The notes under the pieces: model-generated
The model's database searches: none
Told to the model about the DNA's origin: nothing
The model's input: only the letters and a program-made list of their open reading frames with translations
From: Pseudomonadota bacterium
Lineage (GTDB): Bacteria > Pseudomonadota > Gammaproteobacteria > Steroidobacterales > Steroidobacteraceae
Direction of reading: 5' to 3'
Length of the DNA: 12,918 nucleotides
NCBI GenBank assembly: GCA_021779875.1
Contig: JAJXZV010000321.1
Location: 1 to 12,918, forward strand
Program-made: the position numbers and the translations under genes
Shown: in pieces, positions 1 through 6,285 of the stretch
Layout of the letters: every line of letters begins with the position of its first letter
How positions within the stretch are numbered: the stretch's first letter is position 1

Positions 1-1
1 G

Positions 2-97
2 GCCGCGGCGCTCGGCGGCCGGCCGCTGCCGCCGCCCGTCCGCTCTTTGATGCGCGCGTGCGGGTGGTTGATGACGCGATCCTCCTACCTCCTCTAG
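2..97 (+). CDS. C-terminal fragment of a gene running in from the left; possibly Coq7-type ubiquinone hydroxylase
   Basis: An open frame enters from the left edge and stops at TAG 95-97. About 30 of its 31 codons end in G or C, as expected for real coding sequence in this genome; the competing frames show this less strongly. The last residues contain PLPPPVRSLMRA and then LMTRSSYLL. From memory this resembles the end of Coq7-family 3-demethoxyubiquinol hydroxylases (a PxPVR..MR helix, then a VMTxxxY terminus). Known context fits: in Pseudomonas coq7 lies close to the crp homologue vfr. None of the iron ligands of the family are in the visible part, so the family call rests on a short tail and on neighbourhood. 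That the segment is coding is more secure than its identity. Confidence 0.4.
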   Translation, partial: AAALGGRPLPPPVRSLMRACGWLMTRSSYLL

Positions 98-110
98 CTG
101 CGCGCGCGTG

Positions 111-126
111 CGCCCGGCCTTGGGCG
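111..126 (+). terminator. Small GC hairpin after the partial gene
   Basis: CGCCC (111-115) can pair with GGGCG (122-126) around a 6-nt loop, 13 nt after the TAG stop of the incoming gene. There is no run of T after it, so a factor-independent terminator is not demonstrated. The stem is only 5 bp in a GC-rich region and could be chance. Confidence 0.22.
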
Positions 127-141
127 GCGACCGGTTAGTGC

Positions 142-170
142 TTGCGATACCAGGGCTTATGTAATAAAAC
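142..170 (+). promoter_or_regulatory. Possible crp promoter
   Basis: The only AT-rich patch in the 98-219 gap lies at 157-169. A sigma70-like reading is TTGCGA (142-147), a 17-nt spacer and TAAAAC (165-170); TATGTA at 158-163 is an alternative -10. Transcription would start near 176, giving a leader of about 40 nt. Just downstream an imperfect dyad, TGCGC (180-184) and GCGCA (192-196), might be an operator, but it does not match the TGTGA/TCACA Crp consensus well. Confidence 0.35.
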
Positions 171-208
171 GTGCGCCAGTGCGCGCAATTAGCGCAGTCC
201 ATCAGCGT

Positions 209-214
209 AGGGAG
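209..214 (+). promoter_or_regulatory. Shine-Dalgarno site of crp
   Basis: AGGGAG lies 5 nt before the ATG at 220. This is a strong ribosome binding site, stronger than those of most other genes in the window, and it fixes the crp start. Confidence 0.7.
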
Positions 215-219
215 AGATC

Positions 220-969
220 ATGGAAGAGGGCGCCAAGACCTTAAGCGACATCCCGGCAATCAATCGCTTCCTGAGCTACTGCCGAATACGCACGGTTCCC
301 TCCAAGACGGTGATCATCCACGCCGGCGACCTGCCGGACATCCTGTACTACATCATCAGCGGCTCGGTGGAGGTCATGATCGAGGACGAGGATGGCAACG
401 AGATGGTGCTCGCCTACCTCAACAAGGGCCAGTTCTTCGGTGAAATGGGTCTGTTCTACGAACAGCCCACCCGCAGCGCCTGGGTGCGCACCCGTCAGCA
501 ATCCGAATTGGCGGAGATGACCTATCCGCGCTTCCGGCAGATCGCGGCGGAGAGCCCCGGCCTGATCTTCGAGCTGGCCACGCAGCTGGCGACGCGCCTG
601 GACCGGACCAATCGCAAGCTGGGCGACCTCGCCTTCGTCGACGTCACCGGGCGCGTCGCGCACGCGATCATGGATCTGTGCGGCGAGCCCGATGCGATGA
701 CCCATCCGGAAGGCATGCAGATCAAGGTGAGCCGCCAGGAGCTCTCGCGCCTGGTCGGGTGCTCGCGCGAGATGGCCGGACGCGTGCTGAAGGTGCTCGA
801 GGAACAGGGTCTGTTGCGCGCGACCGGCAAGACCATCGTGGTGTTCAATGCGCGTCCAAAGGTGAAGACCCGTCCCCTGGTGGTACCGGTCAAGGCGGGC
901 GCCGCCGGCAAGGGCACGCACACCGAGCCCCCCGACGACGAGGACGATGACGAGGACGACGAGGATTAG
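220..969 (+). CDS. crp: Crp/Vfr-type cAMP-responsive global transcription regulator with an acidic C-terminal tail
   Basis: Cytoplasmic Crp/Fnr-family regulator of 249 residues. The cyclic-nucleotide domain spans about 15-125. The phosphate-binding cassette is intact: GEMGLF at 74-79 (E75) and RSAWVR at 85-90 (R85, S86). This matches the cAMP-binding E. coli Crp / Pseudomonas Vfr pattern rather than the altered cassette of Xanthomonas Clp. The C-helix has T130 but N131 where E. coli has Ser128. The hinge (LAFVDVTGR, 137-145) and the helix-turn-helix (SRQELSRLVGCSREMAGRVL, 171-190) are near-canonical. The family normally ends near residue 212 (KTIVVFNAR); here about 37 residues follow, ending in eleven consecutive Asp/Glu (239-249). 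Targets should be TGTGA-N6-TCACA sites, by family knowledge. It converges on rpe with a 15-bp gap. Confidence 0.93.
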   Translation: MEEGAKTLSDIPAINRFLSYCRIRTVPSKTVIIHAGDLPDILYYIISGSVEVMIEDEDGNEMVLAYLNKGQFFGEMGLFYEQPTRSAWVRTRQQSELAEMTYPRFRQIAAESPGLIFELATQLATRLDRTNRKLGDLAFVDVTGRVAHAIMDLCGEPDAMTHPEGMQIKVSRQELSRLVGCSREMAGRVLKVLEEQGLLRATGKTIVVFNARPKVKTRPLVVPVKAGAAGKGTHTEPPDDEDDDEDDED

Positions 970-985
970 TCCGGCGAACCGGGCT
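968..985. terminator. Hairpin between convergent crp and rpe
   Basis: AGTCCGG (968-974) pairs with CCGGGCT (979-985) through one T-G wobble, closing a CGAA tetraloop at 975-978. The stem takes in the last two bases of the crp TAG (967-969) and the first base of the rpe stop (985-987). There is no T tract on either side, so it may act as a bidirectional barrier or 3'-end stabiliser rather than a textbook terminator. Confidence 0.4.
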
Positions 986-1662
986 CAGGGGCGCCGGCGG
1001 CCGGCGTCGATCCGCTCGCGCATCGCCCTGATCGTGGCCTGGTAGTCGGCGCTCTCGAAAATCGCCGAGCCCGCCACGAAGGTATCCGCACCCGCCCGGG
1101 CGATCTCGGCCACGTTGTCCACCTTCACCCCGCCGTCGATCTCCAGACGTATGGGCCGTCCGACCTCATCGATCCGTCGACGCGCCTGCGCAAGCTTGCC
1201 GAGCACGCGCGGGATGAATTTCTGCCCGCCGAAGCCCGGGTTGACGGACATCAACAGGATCAGATCGATCTCCTCGATCACGTAGTCCAGCCAGTCGAGC
1301 GGCGTGGCCGGATTGAACACCAGGCCCGGGCGGCAGCCGCTCTCGCGGATCAGGCGGATGGTGCGGTCGACGTGCTGGGTCGCCTCCGGATGGAAGCTGA
1401 TGTACGTGGCGCCGGCCTTGGCGAAGTCCGGCACCAGGCGATCGACCGGCGAGACCATGAGGTGCACGTCGATCGGAGCCTTGATGCCCGCCTTGCGCAA
1501 GGCCTCGCACACCAGCGGTCCGATGGTGAGATTCGGCACGTAGTGGTTGTCCATGACGTCGAAGTGCACCCAGTCCGCCCCGGCGGCGAGCACCGATTCG
1601 ACCTCGGCGCCCAGGCGCGCGAAATCCGCGGAGAGGATCGAGGGAGCGATGACGACGTCCAT
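985..1662 (-). CDS. rpe: Ribulose-phosphate 3-epimerase
   Basis: Interconverts D-ribulose 5-phosphate and D-xylulose 5-phosphate in the pentose phosphate pathway (and Calvin cycle where present). Its 225 residues match the family's length and single TIM-barrel. Visible signatures: APSILSADF at 6-14; HFDVMD at 33-38, giving metal ligand H33 and catalytic/metal D35; DVHLMV at 65-70 with ligand H67; the phosphate-loop region [11 protein letters not shown] at 139-149; and EIDGGV at 174-179 with the second catalytic/metal D176. All expected active-site residues are present. It lies 21 bp behind djlA on the same strand, so co-transcription is likely, but an extended -10-like element directly before the start (1670-1678) may also drive it. 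No good Shine-Dalgarno is seen. The 3' end faces crp. Confidence 0.96.
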   Translation of the reverse strand: MDVVIAPSILSADFARLGAEVESVLAAGADWVHFDVMDNHYVPNLTIGPLVCEALRKAGIKAPIDVHLMVSPVDRLVPDFAKAGATYISFHPEATQHVDRTIRLIRESGCRPGLVFNPATPLDWLDYVIEEIDLILLMSVNPGFGGQKFIPRVLGKLAQARRRIDEVGRPIRLEIDGGVKVDNVAEIARAGADTFVAGSAIFESADYQATIRAMRERIDAGRRRP

Positions 1663-1669
1663 GCCTTAT

Positions 1670-1678
1670 CGTATACCA
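1670..1678 (-). promoter_or_regulatory. Extended -10-like element just before rpe
   Basis: Read on the minus strand this is TGG followed by TATACG, an extended -10 form (TGn then TATAnn). Exactly 7 nt separate it from the ATG of rpe. A transcript started at the usual distance would begin at or next to the A of the start codon, making a leaderless message. No convincing -35 is seen. Confidence 0.35.
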
Positions 1679-1683
1679 AGGCG

Positions 1684-2487
1684 TCAGCGCATGCCGCGTG
1701 CGCCGCGAATCGCCTCGTAGGCCTCCTGGATGCGCTGGGTCTTCTCCTTCGCGATCTGCGCCATCGACTCGGGCAGCCCGTTGGCCACCAGCTTGTCCGG
1801 GTGATTCCGGCTCATCTGGCGGCGATAGGCCTTGACGACCTCCTGGTCGCTGCTGCCGGCCGGGACGTCGAGCTCCTCGTAGCATTGCGCCAGCGACCGC
1901 TCCCGCACCGTCCCGCGCGGGCCGTACGCGCCGCGGGTGCGCTGGCGCGCCCGGACGATCGCCTCGGCGTGCGCGAACTCGAGCCCGGAGATGCCGAGCC
2001 GCTCGGCGACCCGCCGCAGGATGGTGCGGGCCGGCGGCGAGATGCCGTTCCCGGCGAGCGCCGCGCGCAGCTGCAGCTCGATGAACGCCTGCATCAGGTC
2101 GTGACGCGACCCGCAGGCCGCGCGCAGCGCCTGCACCGCGGCGTCCGCGTCGTAGCCGGCGGCCTTGCCGGCACGGAAGCAGGCGATGGCGGCGTTCACC
2201 TCTTCGGCCCCGAGGTCGAGGTCCCTCATCAGTCCGCGTGCGGCGTCGATCTCGGACTCCGACACCCGGCCATCGGATTTCGCCACGTGCCCCATGAGTT
2301 CGAAGGTCGTGCGAAAGAACGTCGCCGCGATCGGCGCCGCCGCGCGATCGTCCCCTCGAACGCGGTCGGACAGCGCCGGAGCCTGGTCGAAGAAATGCCC
2401 GACGACGGCGCCCACCACCGCGCCCCAGACGCTGTGGGTGGTCAGCAGGCCGATCAATGCCCCGAAAAACTTGCCCTTCCAAGCCAT
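1684..2487 (-). CDS. djlA: DjlA, membrane-anchored J-domain co-chaperone
   Basis: Type III DnaJ-like protein anchored in the inner membrane, stimulating DnaK and, in E. coli, acting with the Rcs envelope-stress pathway. The 267 residues show the family order. An N-terminal membrane segment at about 6-33 (FFGALIGLL...WGAVVGAVVG) is followed by a helical TerB-like domain at about 50-180 (FELMGHVAKSDGRVSESEI, 62-80) and a C-terminal J domain at about 200-267 with the essential HPD triad at 229-231. The start at 2487 puts the hydrophobic anchor at the N terminus as in DjlA. The frame stays open further upstream, but only opposite purC. It is divergent from purC across 81 bp and probably heads a djlA-rpe transcript. 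Function in this organism is inferred from architecture. Confidence 0.92.
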   Translation of the reverse strand: MAWKGKFFGALIGLLTTHSVWGAVVGAVVGHFFDQAPALSDRVRGDDRAAAPIAATFFRTTFELMGHVAKSDGRVSESEIDAARGLMRDLDLGAEEVNAAIACFRAGKAAGYDADAAVQALRAACGSRHDLMQAFIELQLRAALAGNGISPPARTILRRVAERLGISGLEFAHAEAIVRARQRTRGAYGPRGTVRERSLAQCYEELDVPAGSSDQEVVKAYRRQMSRNHPDKLVANGLPESMAQIAKEKTQRIQEAYEAIRGARGMR

Positions 2488-2492
2488 CCGCG

Positions 2493-2521
2493 TTGACCTA
2501 ATCCGTCCGCCCCGCCACAAT
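2493..2521 (+). promoter_or_regulatory. Likely sigma70-type promoter of purC
   Basis: TTGACC (2493-2498), a 17-nt spacer and CACAAT (2516-2521) form the best -35/-10 pair in the window. Transcription would begin near 2528, giving a leader of about 41 nt. A 5-bp dyad, GCCGG (2523-2527) with CCGGC (2535-2539), covers the predicted start site. I see no E. coli-type PurR operator. The promoter sits in the 81-bp gap shared with divergent djlA. Confidence 0.6.
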
Positions 2522-2568
2522 CGCCGGCCTTCACCCGGCAATGTTAGCAGTCGGCAGGTCACGCACGC

Positions 2569-3480
2569 ATGGAAAGGCCCCCGCCACCCCCCGCGCCCAC
2601 CACGGCCCTGTTCGAATCGCGCATCCGCGGCTTGCGCAGGATCCACCAGGGCAAGGTGCGCGACATCTACGACGTGGATGCGGATCACCTGCTGATCGTG
2701 ACCACCGACCGGCTGTCCGCCTTCGACGTGGTGCTTCCCGATCCGATTCCCCACAAGGGCGAGGTGCTGACGAAGGTCTCCCTGTTCTGGTTCGCGAAGA
2801 CCCGGTCCATGATCGCGAACCACCTGTCGGATCTGCGCCTCGAGGACGTGGTCACCGATCCGGCCGAGCGAGCGCCGCTGGTCGGCCGTTCCATGGTGGT
2901 GAAGAAGCTGAACGCCCTGCCGGTCGAGGCGGTGGTGCGCGGCTACTTGATCGGATCGGGGTACAAGGATTATCTCAAGACCGGCGCCGTCTGCGGAATC
3001 GCCCTGCCCGCCGGCCTCAAGATGGCCGACCGGCTGCCCGAGCCCATCTTCACGCCCGCCTCCAAGGCGCCCGCGGGGCAGCACGACGAGAACATCGACT
3101 TCGACGCCATCGTGAAGCTCCTGGGACGCGATCACGCGGCCGAGGTCCGCCGTACCTCGCTGGCGATCTACCGCTTCGCCGCGGAGTACGCGCGCTCGCG
3201 CGACATCATCATCGCCGACACCAAGTTCGAGTTCGGAGTCGACCGGTCCGGAAACCTGCTGCTGATCGACGAGGTGCTCACGCCGGATTCGTCGCGCTTC
3301 TGGCCGGTGGCCTCCTACAAGCCCGGCGGCAGTCCGCCGAGCTTCGACAAGCAGTTCGTCCGCGACTACCTCGAATCGCTCAACTGGGACAAGAAGCCGC
3401 CCGCCCCGCACCTTCCGCCGGACGTCATCGCGCGCACGAGCGAGAACTACCGGCGCGTCGCGAGCCTGCTCACGGCGTGA
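2569..3480 (+). CDS. purC: Phosphoribosylaminoimidazole-succinocarboxamide (SAICAR) synthase
   Basis: Joins CAIR and L-aspartate with ATP to form SAICAR, a middle step of de novo purine synthesis. At 303 residues this is the longer (about 300-residue) SAICAR synthase form rather than the roughly 237-residue E. coli form. Signatures in order: GKVRDIYD (28-35, nucleotide loop), SAFDVVLPDPIPHKG (50-64), VRGYLIGSGYKDY (123-135), TPASKAP (162-168), DTKFEFG (217-223) and IDEVLTPDSSRFWP (233-246, metal and substrate region). The first dozen residues are Pro-rich and family alignment starts around residue 14, but no better downstream start is evident. Its product pathway connects to purE and purK at 6.8-8.4 kb, which supply CAIR. 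It is transcribed from the promoter at 2493-2521. Confidence 0.96.
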   Translation: MERPPPPPAPTTALFESRIRGLRRIHQGKVRDIYDVDADHLLIVTTDRLSAFDVVLPDPIPHKGEVLTKVSLFWFAKTRSMIANHLSDLRLEDVVTDPAERAPLVGRSMVVKKLNALPVEAVVRGYLIGSGYKDYLKTGAVCGIALPAGLKMADRLPEPIFTPASKAPAGQHDENIDFDAIVKLLGRDHAAEVRRTSLAIYRFAAEYARSRDIIIADTKFEFGVDRSGNLLLIDEVLTPDSSRFWPVASYKPGGSPPSFDKQFVRDYLESLNWDKKPPAPHLPPDVIARTSENYRRVASLLTA

Positions 3481-3491
3481 CGGCCGGAGCG

Positions 3492-3507
3492 CCGGCGCCG
3501 CTGCCGG
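3492..3507 (+). terminator. Short hairpin after purC
   Basis: CCGGC (3492-3496) pairs with GCCGG (3503-3507) around a 6-nt loop, 11 nt after the purC stop, followed by ATCTT. The stem is only 5 bp and the T content weak, so this is at best an inefficient terminator ahead of yihY. Confidence 0.25.
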
Positions 3508-3510
3508 ATC

Positions 3511-3538
3511 TTGCCATCGCGATGGGCGCGTGTAAGGC
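3511..3538 (+). promoter_or_regulatory. Possible promoter directly before yihY
   Basis: TTGCCA (3511-3516, five of six -35 consensus bases), a 16-nt spacer and TAAGGC (3533-3538, a poor -10). The element ends 7 nt before the ATG at 3546, so a transcript from it would have almost no leader. Confidence 0.35.
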
Positions 3539-3545
3539 TCGCCTC

Positions 3546-4847
3546 ATGGCCTCCTGGGTGGAACGGCTGCAAGATCGCCTGTTTCGAGAGTCGCGCACCA
3601 TGACCCGGCCCTGGGGGCCGGTGTTGCGCGTGCTGCGCTACCCGGCGGCCGTGCTGCGGGATTGGCTGACCGGCGATCTCGGCGTGCGCGCGACCAGCCT
3701 CGCGTACACCACCCTCCTATCGATCGTGCCGCTGCTGGTGCTCAGCTTTTCCGTGCTCAAAGGGCTCGGCGCGCGCGCCAACCTGGAATACCTCCTGCAC
3801 GAATTCTTCCGCCCCATGGGCAGCGCCGCCGACGAGCTCACCGGCGGTGTGCTGCAATTCGTCGCCAACATGCGCGGCGACGTCCTGGGATCGATCGGGC
3901 TCGCGTTCCTCCTGTACACGGTGATCTCGACCATCGAGAAGGTGGAGACCAGCTTCAATGCGGTGTGGCGCGTCGAGCGCCCGCGCAGCCTCGGACGGCG
4001 GTTCACCGAATACCTCAGCGTGATGATCCTCGGCCCGATCCTGTTCGCCGCGGCGATCGGCCTGCTGGGATCGGCGGCGCACAGCACGTTCGGACGATGG
4101 CTCGGCGCGGTGCCGCCGCTCGCGTGGGCCGCGGCCGTCCTCGGACACCTCGTCCCCTACGTCGTCGTGAGCGCCGTGTTCACCTCGATGTACCTCTTCA
4201 TTCCCAACACCCGGGTCGAGCCGCGGGCGGCGCTCGTCGGCGGCGTGACCGGCGGCATCATCTGGGGCCTGGTCGGCCGGCTGTTCACCGCCTTTCTCGT
4301 GTACTCCTCGCACATGGTGGCCGTGTACACCGGCTTCGCGATCGTGTTGACGACCCTGATCTGGGTGTACCTGAGCTGGCTGATCCTGTTCATCGGCGCA
4401 CAGCTCGCCTTCTACGTGCAGTATCCGCACTGCCTGCGCTACGGTCAGGGCTCCACGGATCTGGTCGGCCGGCAGCGCGAGCGGGCCGCACTCGGCGTCA
4501 TGGTCCTGCTCGCGCGCAGCTACGCCGGCGGGGGCTCCTTGTGGACCGGCGGGCGGCTGGCCGCCGAGCTCGACGTGCCGGTCACGGCCATGAACTCCGT
4601 GCTCGCGGCGCTCGAGCGGGAAGGCTTGGTGGTGGGCGCGGACAAGGAGCGGTGGCTGCCGGCGCGGGCGCCCGAGAGCATCCTGCTCGGCGACGTCCTC
4701 GGCGCCGTGCGCGCCCCGAGCCGGGGTCCCTCGCTCCTCTCGCCGCGCATTCCGGAGGCCGCCGATGCGGTGATGGCCGCCGTCGAGGAGTCGGCGAGCG
4801 CGCGGCTGGCCGGCCGCTCGCTCGCGCATCTGCTCGCCGCCGGCTGA
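3546..4847 (+). CDS. YihY/BrkB family inner-membrane protein with C-terminal winged-helix-like domain
   Basis: Integral membrane protein of 433 residues from the YihY/UPF0761 family, once mislabelled ribonuclease BN. Its molecular function is not settled. The family core spans about 45-295: DLGVRATSLAYTTLLSIVPLL (44-64) followed by about six hydrophobic helices (roughly 52-72, 113-130, 157-177, 190-218, 228-250, 262-290), with STIEKVETSFNAVW (128-141) and IPNTRV (219-224). About 140 soluble residues follow (296-433). Residues 330-370 have the look of a winged helix (GRLAAELDVPVTAMNSVLAALEREGLV). I chose ATG 3546; ATG 3522 and ATG 3600 are in-frame alternatives and none has a strong Shine-Dalgarno. 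It follows purC by 65 bp and converges on pmbA. Confidence 0.85.
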   Translation: MASWVERLQDRLFRESRTMTRPWGPVLRVLRYPAAVLRDWLTGDLGVRATSLAYTTLLSIVPLLVLSFSVLKGLGARANLEYLLHEFFRPMGSAADELTGGVLQFVANMRGDVLGSIGLAFLLYTVISTIEKVETSFNAVWRVERPRSLGRRFTEYLSVMILGPILFAAAIGLLGSAAHSTFGRWLGAVPPLAWAAAVLGHLVPYVVVSAVFTSMYLFIPNTRVEPRAALVGGVTGGIIWGLVGRLFTAFLVYSSHMVAVYTGFAIVLTTLIWVYLSWLILFIGAQLAFYVQYPHCLRYGQGSTDLVGRQRERAALGVMVLLARSYAGGGSLWTGGRLAAELDVPVTAMNSVLAALEREGLVVGADKERWLPARAPESILLGDVLGAVRAPSRGPSLLSPRIPEAADAVMAAVEESASARLAGRSLAHLLAAG

Positions 4848-4874
4848 GCGCGTCCGGGCGCCTATTCGCCGGCG
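4838..4874. terminator. Two-part hairpin between convergent yihY and pmbA
   Basis: CGCCGGC (4838-4844) pairs perfectly with GCCGGCG (4868-4874). Inside that loop GCGC (4848-4851) pairs with GCGC (4858-4861). The yihY TGA (4845-4847) and the pmbA stop (4862-4864) sit in the single-stranded parts between the two stems. No T tract follows in either direction. Confidence 0.42.
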
Positions 4875-6214
4875 ATGGTCATCTCGGCGACCAGGATCGA
4901 GCCGACGCGCGTGCCGCCTCTGACGTCGACGTCGTCCCCCGCATCCACCACGGCGCGATACATGTCGCGAAGGTTCCCTGCGATGGTGATCTCGGCAACC
5001 GGGTGCCGGATGACGCCGCCCTGCACCCAGAATCCGGCCGCGCCGCGCGAGTAGTCCCCGGTGACCGCATTGACCCCCTGGCCCATCAACTCCGTCACGA
5101 ACAGCCCGGTGTCGAGGCGCGCGAGCATCGCCGGCAGGCCGCCGGTGCGGGTCGGCCGCACGACCAGGTTGTGCGCGCCGCCGGCGTTGCCCGTGGTGCG
5201 CAGCCCCAGCTTGCGCGCCGAATAGCTCGACAGTATGTATCCGGTCAGCACCCCGTCCGCGACCAGTTCCCGGTCCCGTGTGGCGACCCCCTCGCTGTCG
5301 AAGGGCGCGCTCGCCATCGCCTTCGGGATGTGCGGCCGCTCGGCGATCGAGAATCCGGCGGGAAAGACCTGCTGGCCCGCGCTGCCGAGGAGGAAGGAGG
5401 ATTGGCGGTACTGGCTGCCGCCGCGGATCGCGGCGACGAAATGCCCCACGAGCCCGCGCGCGATCTCCGGGGCGAACAGCACGGGCGATCGCCGGGTGCC
5501 GAGCCGCCGCGGGCCGAGCCGCGCGACCGTGCGCCGGGCGCTCTCCCGTCCGATCTCCTGCGGATCCTCGAGTTCACGCCAGTCGCGCGCGCTGCTGTAC
5601 CAGTAGTCGCGCTGCATTTCGTCCCCCGAGCCGGCCAGCACCACGCAGCTCAAGGTGTGCGCGGTGGTCGGATAGCCGCCGATGAAGCCATTCGTATTGC
5701 CGTAGACGTGCAGCCCCTGATGGGTCGCGAGCGAGGCGCCCTCCGAATTGTTGACGCGTGCATCCTCGGCGAGCGCCGCCGCCTCGCAGGTCTTGGCGAT
5801 CTCGATCGCGCGTTCGGCCGTGACGTCCCAGGGATGGCTCAGGTCGAGATCCGCGGGCGAGCGCGCCATCAGCTCGGCGTCGGCGAGCCCCGCGCACGCG
5901 TCCTCCGCCGTGAACCGGGCGATGCTGCAGGCCTTGGCGACGGTCTCGCGCACCGCGTCGACGGAGAAGTCCGCCGTGCTCGCCGACCCTTTGCGCTGCC
6001 CCAGATACACCGTCACCCCGAGACTGCGGTCTCGCTGGTGCTCGAGGGTCTCCACCTCGCCGAGCCGCACGCCCACGGACAGCCCCGTGTCCTGGCTCAC
6101 CCCGGCCTCCGCCTGCGAGGCGCCGCGCTCGCGCGCCGCCTCGAGTGCGCACTCGATGATCGACTCTAGATCCCGCGGCGCGAGGCGCGGCGATTTGCTG
6201 TGCACGACGGTCAT
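4862..6214 (-). CDS. pmbA: PmbA/TldE, non-catalytic partner of the TldD-TldE metalloprotease
   Basis: TldE subunit of the TldD/E heteromeric protease, which matures modified peptides (microcin B17) and degrades CcdA in E. coli. Its 450 residues equal the usual family length. The N-terminal domain (about 15-100) contains LSVGVRLGEVETLEHQRDRS. The C-terminal half carries NSEG (156-159), GDEMQRDYWY (197-206), FDSEG (305-309), TGNAGG (341-346), ELMGQGVNAVTGDYSRGAAG (375-394) and ITIAGNL (409-415). No HExxxH zinc motif is present, which separates TldE from its catalytic partner TldD; tldD is not in this window. A good Shine-Dalgarno (GGAG, 6 nt before ATG) supports the start. Divergence from darP across 71 bp is the same arrangement as E. 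coli pmbA-yjgA. Confidence 0.94.
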   Translation of the reverse strand: MTVVHSKSPRLAPRDLESIIECALEAARERGASQAEAGVSQDTGLSVGVRLGEVETLEHQRDRSLGVTVYLGQRKGSASTADFSVDAVRETVAKACSIARFTAEDACAGLADAELMARSPADLDLSHPWDVTAERAIEIAKTCEAAALAEDARVNNSEGASLATHQGLHVYGNTNGFIGGYPTTAHTLSCVVLAGSGDEMQRDYWYSSARDWRELEDPQEIGRESARRTVARLGPRRLGTRRSPVLFAPEIARGLVGHFVAAIRGGSQYRQSSFLLGSAGQQVFPAGFSIAERPHIPKAMASAPFDSEGVATRDRELVADGVLTGYILSSYSARKLGLRTTGNAGGAHNLVVRPTRTGGLPAMLARLDTGLFVTELMGQGVNAVTGDYSRGAAGFWVQGGVIRHPVAEITIAGNLRDMYRAVVDAGDDVDVRGGTRVGSILVAEMTIAGE

Positions 6215-6253
6215 CGTCTTCTCCGTGGCGCGCTTCGGCGCGTCGAGCCTGCG

Positions 6254-6259
6254 ATTCTA
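6254..6259 (-). promoter_or_regulatory. Probable -10 element for pmbA
   Basis: On the minus strand the sequence is TAGAAT, five of six -10 consensus bases. Transcription would begin near 6247, leaving a leader of about 33 nt with the GGAG ribosome site. No clear -35 lies at the right distance. It sits inside the 71-bp gap shared with divergent darP, so the two promoters would be almost back to back. Confidence 0.4.
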
Positions 6260-6270
6260 CCGGTCCCGGG

Positions 6271-6278
6271 TGTAGCAT
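6271..6278 (+). promoter_or_regulatory. Possible -10 element immediately before darP
   Basis: TG followed by TAGCAT (6273-6278) ends 7 nt before the ATG at 6286. A transcript from it would start at or next to the start codon. The only ribosome-site-like run, GGGAG (6280-6284), is one base from the ATG, too close to work normally. The -35 region is poor. Confidence 0.33.
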
Positions 6279-6285
6279 TGGGAGC

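Noticed and set aside
81..101. Minus-strand AGGAGG-type ribosome site pointing left
   Set aside because: No ATG, GTG or TTG follows at a usable distance. The plus-strand reading (codons for SSYLL then stop) explains the sequence better.
51..110. Two GCGCGCGTGCG-like stretches flanking the end of the partial gene
   Set aside because: Alternating GC runs are common in this composition. They are short, not precise copies, and have no mobile-element context.
2488..3411. Minus-strand extension of the djlA frame opposite purC
   Set aside because: DjlA must begin with its membrane anchor at 2487. The extra part mirrors purC codons and has no family features.
2541..3545. Very long upstream extension of the yihY frame, open through purC
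   Set aside because: It translates to Arg/Pro/Gly-rich low-complexity sequence antiphase to purC, which has full SAICAR synthase motifs. Membrane similarity begins only after 3546.
3662..6169. 835-codon open frame on the plus strand over yihY and opposite pmbA
   Set aside because: Arg/Ala-rich shadow frame created by high G+C. It overlaps two well-supported genes in other frames.
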